A stretch of 26,070 nt of DNA from a virus. A program made the translations under genes and the position numbers. Below, piece after piece: positions 14,300-20,289 of the stretch. Each line of letters begins with the position of its first letter. Positions within the stretch are counted from its first letter, which is position 1. Under the pieces are notes generated by a model. It was not told the DNA's origin. It did not search any database and saw nothing but the letters and a program-made list of their open reading frames with translations. Location of the stretch: positions 1-26,070 of IMG/VR virus record IMGVR_UViG_3300028129_000055, one strand, 5' to 3'.

Positions 14300-15195
14300 C
14301 TTTCTTGTGCGTAAATTTTGTTATAAATATTTGGCGCTGAATTTTCTTGCTCATAATACAAAAACTTTTCGACATCGAACCACATAATTAATTGTCCTAT
14401 CTTACCAGCAGAACGTGGCTTTATTTTGTTAAAGTTTATAGTTGCTTGGTTGTAGCCTAAATCTTCACGGTGTACCGTTATCATACACTTGCCACTATTG
14501 AACCATTCAGAACCACCTTTCAAGTCATACGGTGAAGGAACACTTCTTTTTCCGTTTATCTTTTCTGTAAGCTTTGGGTGTATAATCGTGTGTAAGTGTA
14601 GTTCGTTGTCTTCTGCTATTTGGTTTCTATATGGTAGCACTACTTCTAAATATTGTGCGTAACCTCCGTAGTCGTGGTATGGGTGGCTTAAGTCTTTCCA
14701 GCTATCTATACTTGCAGTTTGTAGTCCGTTTTTTTGTTTAAGTTCTACTGCATAGTCATAAAACTGAAACGGCGTCATCTTTGCTTTTACGTCTTTCTTT
14801 GTTAGTATGTGGAAGTGTTCAAATATCCAATCTAAACTGTTTGTTATTTCTCTGTCTTTAATAACATTGTTTTCTAACGGATTAAAGCTTTTACCTGTAA
14901 GCTTGTGTATTAAGTCTGCAACTATTTCTACGTTGTTGCCTACATCTGGAAAGTAAACTAAATGCTTCCAACCATAAAACTTACTTGTGTTTAATAAGCA
15001 TTCCATAAGCACTTGTGTTTTACCACTCATTGGGAAGCCTGTCCAATCTGTGCAGTTGCCTAATTGCATACTGTAGAATTCGTCTAAACCTTGCCAGCCT
15101 AAATACTTGCCTTTTTGATTGTAGTTATCTCTGTGCTTAAATATTTTGTCTATTATGTCGCCTGTTTCTGTTACCTTATAACCTTCTATTCCCAC
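14296..15195 (-). CDS. DnaB/Twinkle-type replicative helicase (SF4), no primase domain
   Basis: This 299-residue RecA-fold ATPase resembles the C-terminal half of T7 gp4 / Twinkle helicases. Walker A is GFPMSGKT (53-60), a hydrophobic strand ending ASID (161-164) supplies Walker B, and HPKL (206-209) matches the HPRK-type motif of this group. A GGSEWFNSG segment (227-235) and KPRSAGKIG (259-267) occupy the DNA-binding and arginine-finger regions. There is no primase or zinc-finger domain, so priming must come from the host or another protein. It overlaps the upstream initiator-like gene by 10 nt. Confidence 0.85.
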   Translation of the reverse strand: MGIEGYKVTETGDIIDKIFKHRDNYNQKGKYLGWQGLDEFYSMQLGNCTDWTGFPMSGKTQVLMECLLNTSKFYGWKHLVYFPDVGNNVEIVADLIHKLTGKSFNPLENNVIKDREITNSLDWIFEHFHILTKKDVKAKMTPFQFYDYAVELKQKNGLQTASIDSWKDLSHPYHDYGGYAQYLEVVLPYRNQIAEDNELHLHTIIHPKLTEKINGKRSVPSPYDLKGGSEWFNSGKCMITVHREDLGYNQATINFNKIKPRSAGKIGQLIMWFDVEKFLYYEQENSAPNIYNKIYAQER

Positions 15196-15758
15196 GGTGC
15201 TTTAAATTTATTAAGTGTTTTTAGTTCGTGTTTTGTTTGTTCTTTCTTTAACCAATTCTTGCAAGTCAAATATAGCGATTTGTATTTCTTATTGTTTTTA
15301 AAGTTCTCTATGCTATCCAAACACGAATCAATGGTCTTCTTTTCGTAGTCAGCTTCTAACTTGTTAAACTCTAAAACAGACATAGACAAATGCGCAAAGC
15401 GCCTATATATATCTTTTTCTTTATCATTATCTTTATCACTATCTCTATCAGTTATGTTTGTTATAGGTTTATAACACTTGTTATCTTTGTTATCTTTTGC
15501 CCAACGTTTTGCCATTCCTTTTTTACCAGCTTCACTTCTTTTTTTACAAGTAGATTCGTATTTACGTAAGTCACGCTTTAGACTTTGTTTTATAGGTTCA
15601 AAACATAAGTCTGTTATTATGTCTTCGGTTTCTGGGTTTAAGTCGTTTACGTACTCTAAAACGTGCTTAAACAACTTACCAGCTTGTTCATCGTTTAACT
15701 TCTTTACCGTATGCAGTAAGTCGCAGTAAAGTAAAAAGCTTTTCTTATTGTCTGCCAT
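15186..15758 (-). CDS. Replication initiator / helicase-loader-like protein (DUF6291-like)
   Basis: This 190-residue protein begins with an N-terminal domain (FLLYCDLLHTVKKL at 8-21, then LFKHVLEYVNDLNP) resembling the DUF6291 N-terminus found in phage replication proteins. It continues with a basic linker, KRSEAGKKGMAKRWA (about 88-102), and an acidic Asp/Lys repeat tract. The C-terminus is helical with several tryptophans (CKNWLKKEQ). Encoded immediately before the helicase and after a DnaA-like gene, it most likely opens the origin or loads the helicase. The family name is from memory of patterns. Confidence 0.65.
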   Translation of the reverse strand: MADNKKSFLLYCDLLHTVKKLNDEQAGKLFKHVLEYVNDLNPETEDIITDLCFEPIKQSLKRDLRKYESTCKKRSEAGKKGMAKRWAKDNKDNKCYKPITNITDRDSDKDNDKEKDIYRRFAHLSMSVLEFNKLEADYEKKTIDSCLDSIENFKNNKKYKSLYLTCKNWLKKEQTKHELKTLNKFKAPWE

Positions 15759-15794
15759 AAATTATTGTAAAAAAAAAGTGCAGCGCTTTCGGTG

Positions 15795-15843
15795 GGTAGG
15801 AACACTTACTAACGCAACACTTAAAAATTTTGATTGTCCTACC
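15795..15843. repeat. Inverted repeat with internal direct repeats in the replication leader
   Basis: Arms GGTAGGA (15795-15801) and TCCTACC (15837-15843) are exact inverted repeats flanking 35 bases that hold a direct repeat of AACACTTA (15801-15808 and 15816-15823). It sits in the ~100-base gap between the DnaA-like and initiator-like genes, downstream of a promoter-like site. It could be an operator, an RNA structure or part of an origin. Confidence 0.5.
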
Positions 15844-15850
15844 AACATTG

Positions 15851-15858
15851 CAAAGTTA
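15851..15858 (-). promoter_or_regulatory. TAnnTTTG -7-like site ahead of the replication genes
   Basis: The minus strand reads TAACTTTG, matching the -7 consensus, at the edge of the intergenic gap, 93 nt before the initiator-like ATG. No TTG -33 element is obvious. Such octamers occur by chance in AT-rich DNA, so support is only positional. Confidence 0.35.
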
Positions 15859-15859
15859 A

Positions 15860-16231
15860 TTAAATTCCGTACATACCATTATCTAAACGTCTTTTTATTA
15901 TGTTTAAGTCAGCTATTGTAGTAGCTTTTCTTACGTCTTTTTCTAAATTGTAACGTTCTTTCGGTACAGGTATTTCACCGAATATTTGTTCGTATTCTTC
16001 TATGTCTACTTTTAGCATTGCATCTTTAGACTTTGTTAAGTCGTTGTAACGTTTTATGCCGTGTATAATCGTAGCGTGATTTCTATTAAAAAACGAACCT
16101 ATCTTTTGAAAGTTCATTCCGTGTTTACGCATAATAGTATACATATACATACGTTTGTTTATTAAAGGTGAAAAACGTTCTTTACTGGCAAGTCCGTCTT
16201 TTTCTATTACCTCTTTAATCAAGTCCTCCAT
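15860..16231 (-). CDS. DnaA domain IV-like DNA-binding protein
   Basis: This 123-residue protein carries GSFFNRNHATIIHGIKRY at residues 45-62. It closely follows the DnaA domain IV signature (the HTTVLHA-type recognition helix that reads DnaA boxes), preceded by helices including MRKHGMNFQKI that fit the domain IV HTH. No Walker motifs, AAA+ domain or room for domains I-III exist, so it is a stand-alone binding domain plus a ~60-residue helical C-terminus. It likely recognises a phage origin or competes with host DnaA; both are inference. It begins the replication gene block. No canonical DnaA box was noticed nearby. Confidence 0.72.
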   Translation of the reverse strand: MEDLIKEVIEKDGLASKERFSPLINKRMYMYTIMRKHGMNFQKIGSFFNRNHATIIHGIKRYNDLTKSKDAMLKVDIEEYEQIFGEIPVPKERYNLEKDVRKATTIADLNIIKRRLDNGMYGI

Positions 16232-16267
16232 ATATCCAAGTTATAACTGCACAATAAATTATTTCTA

Positions 16268-16513
16268 TTAGTCGCATATTTCTACTTTAATTATTAAGCC
16301 TTTCCACAAGTTAAAGGCGTTTATTGCATCGTGTCTATTGTATGCCTTTATGTATTTAATTGCATAGCTTACAGGTGCGCTTGTGTCGCTTCCTTTGTAA
16401 GTCTTGTAAGTAATTCTATAAGTGTTTAACATTTCTTCACGTTTTAGTAAATAGTCAAAGTATAGACTATCGTTGAAATTGTCCCAAAATTCAAGTTTAA
16501 ATGGTTCTATCAT
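16268..16513 (-). CDS. Hypothetical protein, 81 aa
   Basis: I do not recognise this protein. It is mixed alpha/beta with many aromatics (FKLEFWDNFNDSLYFDYLL, then YRITYKTYKGSD) and no membrane segment or Cys motif. Its ATG lies 2 nt after the stop of the 55-aa gene, in a run of small early genes that share transcription direction and leader style. The pattern VSYAIKYIKAYNRHDAINAF suggests a small compact domain. Confidence 0.55.
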   Translation of the reverse strand: MIEPFKLEFWDNFNDSLYFDYLLKREEMLNTYRITYKTYKGSDTSAPVSYAIKYIKAYNRHDAINAFNLWKGLIIKVEICD

Positions 16514-16514
16514 A

Positions 16515-16682
16515 TTATTTGTTTTGGTTTAGTTCTTTAATCTTTTTCCTTACTTGATATTCTTTTTCAAGTAAATTATCATACATAGTGCTATCGCACC
16601 ACGGGTTGTTTTGTAATTCCATTATAGACTCTAATACTTTTTTAAAATCTTGTAATGTTTTTGGCGGTTCTATTATAGGCAT
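16515..16682 (-). CDS. Small hypothetical protein, 55 aa
   Basis: ATG at 16682 and TAA at 16517-16515 define a 55-residue frame (MPIIEPPKTLQDFKKVLESI and onward). It is mostly helical and acidic-basic balanced, with a PWCDSTMYDN turn in the middle and a basic helical end (YQVRKKIKELNQNK). It fills the gap between two other small genes almost exactly, with 14 and 1 nt spacing, which supports it as a gene. Function is unknown. Confidence 0.55.
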   Translation of the reverse strand: MPIIEPPKTLQDFKKVLESIMELQNNPWCDSTMYDNLLEKEYQVRKKIKELNQNK

Positions 16683-16696
16683 TTTCTTTGTTTTAA

Positions 16697-16969
16697 TTAT
16701 TTGTCTTCGTTTAAAATTCGTTCAAGTTCTGAACATATATCTTCTTTCGAATAGTATAAAATGCCTTCACATTCTAAAGTATCTATTCTTACAAAAGTTG
16801 TAGTTTCTTGATGTTCTTCGTATTGTATCGTGTCAGTAAAACTATTGAAGCTTACCGCTTCTTCTATCCAGTACGTTTCTTGTTCTATGCAAACACGAAA
16901 TGAAGTATCGTGTATTCCAAATTCTACAATATCGTCTTCAATGTTGAATATATCTATTTCTCCTCTCAT
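16697..16969 (-). CDS. Hypothetical acidic protein, 90 aa
   Basis: An upstream in-frame ATG at 17023 would give 108 residues, but I choose ATG at 16969. There the TAA of a 26-aa membrane peptide overlaps the ATG as TAATG, and the extra 18 residues would be read over that peptide. The protein is acidic, rich in E, I and T (MRGEIDIFNIEDDIVEFG onward), with predicted beta strands, and resembles no family I know. It belongs to the small early gene run. Confidence 0.55.
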   Translation of the reverse strand: MRGEIDIFNIEDDIVEFGIHDTSFRVCIEQETYWIEEAVSFNSFTDTIQYEEHQETTTFVRIDTLECEGILYYSKEDICSELERILNEDK

Positions 16970-17049
16970 TATCCAAAAATTAAAAGTGTGTAATAAAACA
17001 TAACTATTAAGCTGCATACGCATAAAGCGCCAAGTATTGTGTCTTTCAT
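16969..17049 (-). CDS. 26-aa single-span membrane peptide
   Basis: ATG at 17049 to TAA at 16971-16969 encodes a 26-residue peptide (MKDTILGALCVC, then hydrophobic SLIVMFYYTLLIFG), a probable single transmembrane helix. It has the same 20-nt leader and start context as the gene at 17280 and overlaps the next gene as TAATG. Very short phage membrane peptides can alter host envelope or superinfection; here the role is unknown. Being this short, it may instead be a leader frame. Confidence 0.45.
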   Translation of the reverse strand: MKDTILGALCVCSLIVMFYYTLLIFG

Positions 17050-17055
17050 ATCTAT

Positions 17056-17280
17056 TTATTTATAATATTTATTTACTATCTCTAATGCTTGGAAATAATA
17101 TTGGTCATAATCGTCTTGGTGGTCGTCAATATGAGATTCTCCAAAAGCAAAAATATAAGCTAACACCATTTCACGAAATATGTTTATATTCATTTTTTTT
17201 ATTATTCCTTTATTTAAATAAAACTCTTGCATTATACAGGCTAATGCGACATTTTTAGTTACAGGTACTAATACTTTCAT
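17056..17280 (-). CDS. Hypothetical protein, 74 aa
   Basis: I do not recognise this protein. It starts MKVLVPVTKNVALACIMQEF, contains a helix rich in I, N and K (NKGIIKKMNINIFREMVLAYIF), and ends with a D/H/Q-rich tail (DDHQDDYDQYYFQALEIVNK). There is no signal peptide by the usual rule. It lies in the early small-gene cluster and has a leader duplicated at 17043-17062. Confidence 0.55.
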   Translation of the reverse strand: MKVLVPVTKNVALACIMQEFYLNKGIIKKMNINIFREMVLAYIFAFGESHIDDHQDDYDQYYFQALEIVNKYYK

Positions 17281-17286
17281 ATCTAT

Positions 17287-17505
17287 TTATTTAAGTGTTT
17301 TTAGTTGTTTAGTAAATCGTTCATTTAATCTGTCAATGCACTTTTCCCATATTTCTATGTTATGCGTGTTTTTGTTGCGTATAGATTCAAACTCTAATCC
17401 AGCGCCAAAGTGATTCGACCATACCGCATCGTTTACTCTTTCATAAAAGCTAAACTTTGCTTCTTCAATCTCTAATAAAATCTTTAATTTTTCTGTCCTA
17501 TTCAT
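17287..17505 (-). CDS. Hypothetical protein, 72 aa
   Basis: This 72-residue protein is largely helical (MNRTEKLKILLEIEEAKFSF, later IEIWEKCIDRLNERFTKQL), with a small loop holding WSNHFGAGLEFES. It is the first gene after the promoter-like site at 17529-17560 and has the AACACTTA leader. No family recognised; probably an early accessory protein. Confidence 0.55.
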   Translation of the reverse strand: MNRTEKLKILLEIEEAKFSFYERVNDAVWSNHFGAGLEFESIRNKNTHNIEIWEKCIDRLNERFTKQLKTLK

Positions 17506-17528
17506 TTTTTAAGTGTTAATTGTGTATA

Positions 17529-17560
17529 CAAATATAACAACTCTTACGAATTATGAACAA
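17529..17560 (-). promoter_or_regulatory. Promoter-like site for the early small genes
   Basis: The minus strand carries TATATTTG at 17536-17529 with TTG at 17560-17558 after a 21-base spacer, matching the flavobacterial TTG-N17-23-TAnnTTTG pattern. It lies in the gap after the metallophosphoesterase and before the 72-aa gene. The block 17520-17536 is identical to 12961-12977. Confidence 0.65.
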
Positions 17561-17588
17561 TAAAAGTTACGTTTTTAACAAAAAAGTT

Positions 17589-18617
17589 TTAGAAAAGGTG
17601 TGTAAGTCTTGCTACTTGTCCGTTTTCACGGTGGTGTATAAAGCCTTCTACTGCAGCTAATGAAAGATAACCTTTCCTGTGATGCCAACTGTCGCTTGAC
17701 GAAGGTGAACGCAAAGATTCCACGGTTACACCTATATAGTCTTTACTTGTTTTGTGGTGTACGTGGTGCGTGTAAACGTACCTGTGTTTAGTTTCTGACC
17801 ATTCCATAGGAAACTCTGTAGCCATAAGCAACGGTAAATCTTGGTGCTTTGCTCCGTCACCGTGTGTAGTGCCGATTAAGTTTTGTCCGTATTTATAACC
17901 TTTACGATGTGCTATTGAACAGTCGAAGCTTATGTTTTTGCAGTTTCTGAAGTGCGTTTTTATTACGTCTGCTAAAAAAAAGCCTGTTTGGTAGTCGTGG
18001 TTACTTGGGTTAAATGTAAAATGTACGTCTGCTACTGCGATTAACTGTAGTAAAATATCTACATAAAGTTGTTTAGCTATTAGAAAGTTTGAATACCATT
18101 GTCCGTCTGTATCTTGTGGCGTTCCAGAAGTTGTAGTACGGTGTGGTGTGTCTATGTGTAAAATATCGTTACCACCGATAAATAAAATCTTATCTATAGG
18201 AAAGCCTTGCGCTTTGTTTAAAATGCCTTGTACGCCTTCTTTGACACGTTTAACGGCAATTTGGTTGTTGTAGTCTTCGCCTGTTTCAAAACTATCTGCA
18301 AGTTTGCCTATGTGTATGTCTGCTGGGTCAATTACTAATAAATAATCTTTCGTTTTTTCGGTGCGTACTAACTTTGGAAATTTAGGTGCAAATTGTTTTA
18401 AGTCTTCTACAAGCTTTTTACTTAATTCTTCTAACTTGTTTTCTGCTTCGTTTTTATGTAATGGGTTCTTAAAGAATAGACTTGCTTGTTTAGTTTTTAA
18501 CCAACCGTGCTTTACGCTTTCAATATCTACACCAGCTTCTTCACTTGCTGCTTTTAAACCTCTATATCTAAATAGTATTTCGGCTTCGTCTGGTGTAAGT
18601 CTGTAGCGTTTATTCAT
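17589..18617 (-). CDS. Calcineurin-like metallophosphoesterase with N-terminal HTH-like segment
   Basis: This 342-residue protein has the metal-binding motifs of calcineurin-like phosphoesterases in order: DPADIH (97-102), GGNDIL (148-153), NPSNHD (203-208), THGDG (251-255), and a final histidine cluster THHVHH (283-288). Such enzymes hydrolyse phosphodiesters or monoesters using two metals. The N-terminal ~45 residues (DEAEILFRYRGLKAASEEAG, then SVKHGWLK) look like a helix-turn-helix, which may bring the enzyme to DNA. It overlaps the spanin stop as ATGA, so lysis and this gene are translationally linked. Substrate is unknown: DNA, RNA and nucleotide are all possible. Confidence 0.8.
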   Translation of the reverse strand: MNKRYRLTPDEAEILFRYRGLKAASEEAGVDIESVKHGWLKTKQASLFFKNPLHKNEAENKLEELSKKLVEDLKQFAPKFPKLVRTEKTKDYLLVIDPADIHIGKLADSFETGEDYNNQIAVKRVKEGVQGILNKAQGFPIDKILFIGGNDILHIDTPHRTTTSGTPQDTDGQWYSNFLIAKQLYVDILLQLIAVADVHFTFNPSNHDYQTGFFLADVIKTHFRNCKNISFDCSIAHRKGYKYGQNLIGTTHGDGAKHQDLPLLMATEFPMEWSETKHRYVYTHHVHHKTSKDYIGVTVESLRSPSSSDSWHHRKGYLSLAAVEGFIHHRENGQVARLTHLF

Positions 18618-19012
18618 ATAAACTTTTTAATTAACTGCATAGCTGCTAAAACAAGAACGATAAGAAAAACCCATAGTAAGTAATTAGGTTCTTTACTTGC
18701 TTTTGCTTTCTGTACTTCTACTCTAGTTTCAAATCTTATAGTGTCTCTGTGTATCTTGTATTCTATTCGTGTTTCTAACCTTGTCTTCGGCACAAATACA
18801 TTCTCATAGTGTACTATAGTGTCCTTACTACTAAAGTATTTTTCGTATACAATAGTGTCGTGAACAACAATAGGCACAGAGTCAATAGTTGCTATTCTAA
18901 TTGTATCACTTGAAATAAGCGGTTTTAAGCCTTTCTTTAGTGCCTTTTGGTAGTGATAGTTAGCCGAACAAGAAAACAGCGTTAGAACGCAAATAACACT
19001 ATAAATTCGCAT
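18614..19012 (-). CDS. Predicted unimolecular spanin (lipoprotein with C-terminal membrane anchor)
   Basis: I choose the ATG at 19012, not the upstream in-frame ATG at 19054, because it gives a clean signal: MRIYSVICVLTLFSC with lipobox LFSC at residues 12-15. Residues 16-108 form a charged periplasmic region with four DTI-type strands (DTIRIA, DTIVYE, DTIVHY, DTIRFE). Residues 111-127 (YLLWVFLIVLVLAAMQL) are a transmembrane helix followed by KKFI. An N-terminal outer-membrane lipid plus a C-terminal inner-membrane anchor is the u-spanin plan of phage T1 gp11, which fuses the membranes at lysis. The gene overlaps the endolysin end by 14 nt. The family call is structural inference. Confidence 0.72.
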   Translation of the reverse strand: MRIYSVICVLTLFSCSANYHYQKALKKGLKPLISSDTIRIATIDSVPIVVHDTIVYEKYFSSKDTIVHYENVFVPKTRLETRIEYKIHRDTIRFETRVEVQKAKASKEPNYLLWVFLIVLVLAAMQLIKKFI

Positions 19013-19412
19013 ATTCTTCTTGTACGTTAAAACTTGGACAAGCTTTATTTGCAAATTCGTTGTGTCCGTGAATCGTCATATCTTTATTATACTTATAAAT
19101 TAATTCGTGCATAAGTTTTATAAGTGAATCTTTCTGTGCTTGTGTTCGTGTATCTTTAGCTTTCTTCATATCTTTCGACATACCACCAACGTAACATAGA
19201 CCGATGCTGCCTTTATTTTCTTTAGAACAATGAGCGCCTTGTTTGTTTATTGGTCTGCCTTCTTCTATTGTTCCGTCTATATGTATTAAGTAGTGGTAGC
19301 CTATGTCGTTAAAACCTCTTTTTAAGTGCCACCTTCTAATGTCTGCAACATCGTGTTCACGACCTTCTGGTGTAGCCGTACAATGAATTATAATCTTATT
19401 TATCTTTCGCAT
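18999..19412 (-). CDS. Endolysin, N-acetylmuramoyl-L-alanine amidase (Amidase_2)
   Basis: This 137-residue enzyme cleaves the bond between muramic acid and peptide in peptidoglycan. IIIHCTATPEG at residues 7-17 provides zinc ligand H10. GYHYLIHIDG at 38-47 holds the catalytic Tyr region, and HGHNEFANKACPSF (115-128) gives H117 and C125, matching the T7 lysozyme zinc set H17, H122, C130 in spacing. There is no signal peptide or wall-binding domain, so access to the cell wall depends on the holin. It lies between the holin and spanin genes with overlaps at both ends. Confidence 0.92.
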   Translation of the reverse strand: MRKINKIIIHCTATPEGREHDVADIRRWHLKRGFNDIGYHYLIHIDGTIEEGRPINKQGAHCSKENKGSIGLCYVGGMSKDMKKAKDTRTQAQKDSLIKLMHELIYKYNKDMTIHGHNEFANKACPSFNVQEEYANL

Positions 19413-19869
19413 TTATGTCTTTAAAGTCTTGCGTAACTTCTTTTGCTCTTCTGAACAAGTTTTTTAGTGAAGTCCATAAATCAATACCTTTGACCGCTTT
19501 TATATTTTCGTTCAAAGAAATTACTTCAATACTTACTAAAACTAAAGCAAGTATTTTAGTTATAAGCAGCTCAACAGAAAAAAATGTTAACACTATATCG
19601 TTGATAATAAAATAGTCTATTAAGTAAAATAACATTACGGTAACTTCATACAAAAGTATTTTAGAAATTACTGCACTTAATTTTCTTGACGTTATTGGCG
19701 TTCCAAGTTTTTTAGATTTCCAAACGCCTGTAATCGTGTCAACAATTACAGAAACACCGATAAGAATAAGTATGCCAGATATAGGCAAAAAGAAGCTGCT
19801 AACAATAGCGAATAATTGCATTGAATATAGTTTTAGTTTAGTTGTTAGCAAAAGTAACTGTGTTTTCAT
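19396..19869 (-). CDS. Phage holin (holin 4 / toxin-secretion lysis family)
   Basis: This 157-residue membrane protein has hydrophobic spans around residues 19-45 (AIVSSFFLPISGILILIG onward), 75-92 and 95-115. It carries VDTITGVWKSKKLG, then TSRKLSAVISKILLY, which is characteristic of the phage_holin_4 family. Holins form membrane lesions at the programmed time to release the endolysin. The C-terminus is a basic cytoplasmic tail. It overlaps the endolysin by 17 nt and begins by ATGA overlap with the 50-aa membrane gene. The family assignment is good. Confidence 0.82.
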   Translation of the reverse strand: MKTQLLLLTTKLKLYSMQLFAIVSSFFLPISGILILIGVSVIVDTITGVWKSKKLGTPITSRKLSAVISKILLYEVTVMLFYLIDYFIINDIVLTFFSVELLITKILALVLVSIEVISLNENIKAVKGIDLWTSLKNLFRRAKEVTQDFKDINAKDK

Positions 19870-20018
19870 TGTTCAAGTTGTTCTGTAAGTTGGTAGGTTA
19901 GGTAAATTGCAAGAAAGCACCCAATAGCTTTTACGTGAAAAGTATTATCGTAGAACATTCCAAAGGCTGCAATGTAGCCAAACACGAAATATAATATTTC
20001 TAAAACTTTTGTGTGCAT
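19866..20018 (-). CDS. 50-aa two-span membrane protein in the lysis cassette
   Basis: ATG at 20018 is reached through TAATG overlap with the preceding gene, and TGA at 19868-19866 overlaps the holin ATG. The product has two hydrophobic segments (LEILYFVFGYIAAFGMFY, then AIGCFLAIYLTYQL) separated by a charged turn. Its place directly before the holin suggests an antiholin or second holin, but no family is recognisable and the role is inferred from location. Confidence 0.6.
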   Translation of the reverse strand: MHTKVLEILYFVFGYIAAFGMFYDNTFHVKAIGCFLAIYLTYQLTEQLEQ

Positions 20019-20275
20019 TATTCTACAGGTATAGGTTCAGACCATTCAGAAGTAGCCATAAGCGCTAAAGCTTCATCGTGTGTTAAAGTTTGCAAAGGTA
20101 CAACCGTACCGTCTGCTATAAAAGTAGGTTCGGTATTCCACTTTAAAACGAATTGTGTTTCGTCTAAACTTTTTCTAATCGTGTTTTCGTCAGTTTCGCC
20201 TACTTGACTGAAGTCGATGTTTCCTAAATCTGCAATGTTTATTATTGCGTATGTGTCTGCTATTCTTGTACTCAT
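20018..20275 (-). CDS. Small protein following the LamG gene, 85 aa
   Basis: This acidic 85-residue protein starts MSTRIADTYAIINIADLGNI and ends SEWSEPIPVE. It is alpha/beta with ADGTVVPLQTLTHDEALALM in the middle. Proteins like this often follow a LamG or fibre gene in flavophage genomes. It may be a fibre chaperone or virion component; there is no decisive motif. Confidence 0.55.
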   Translation of the reverse strand: MSTRIADTYAIINIADLGNIDFSQVGETDENTIRKSLDETQFVLKWNTEPTFIADGTVVPLQTLTHDEALALMATSEWSEPIPVE

Positions 20276-20289
20276 TTTTTTATTCGTTT

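Noticed and set aside
15766-15796. Possible rho-independent terminator before the replication genes
   Set aside because: The A/T run and AAAGCG/CACTTT stem on the minus strand include a C-A mismatch and a short loop, too weak to call.
15759-15859. Canonical DnaA boxes at a possible origin
   Set aside because: No TTATCCACA-like nonamer was found on either strand here, so I report only the repeats, not DnaA boxes.
16970-17023. Longer start (108 aa) for the acidic early protein
   Set aside because: The added residues would overlap the 26-aa membrane peptide almost entirely; TAATG coupling at 16969 is a better start.
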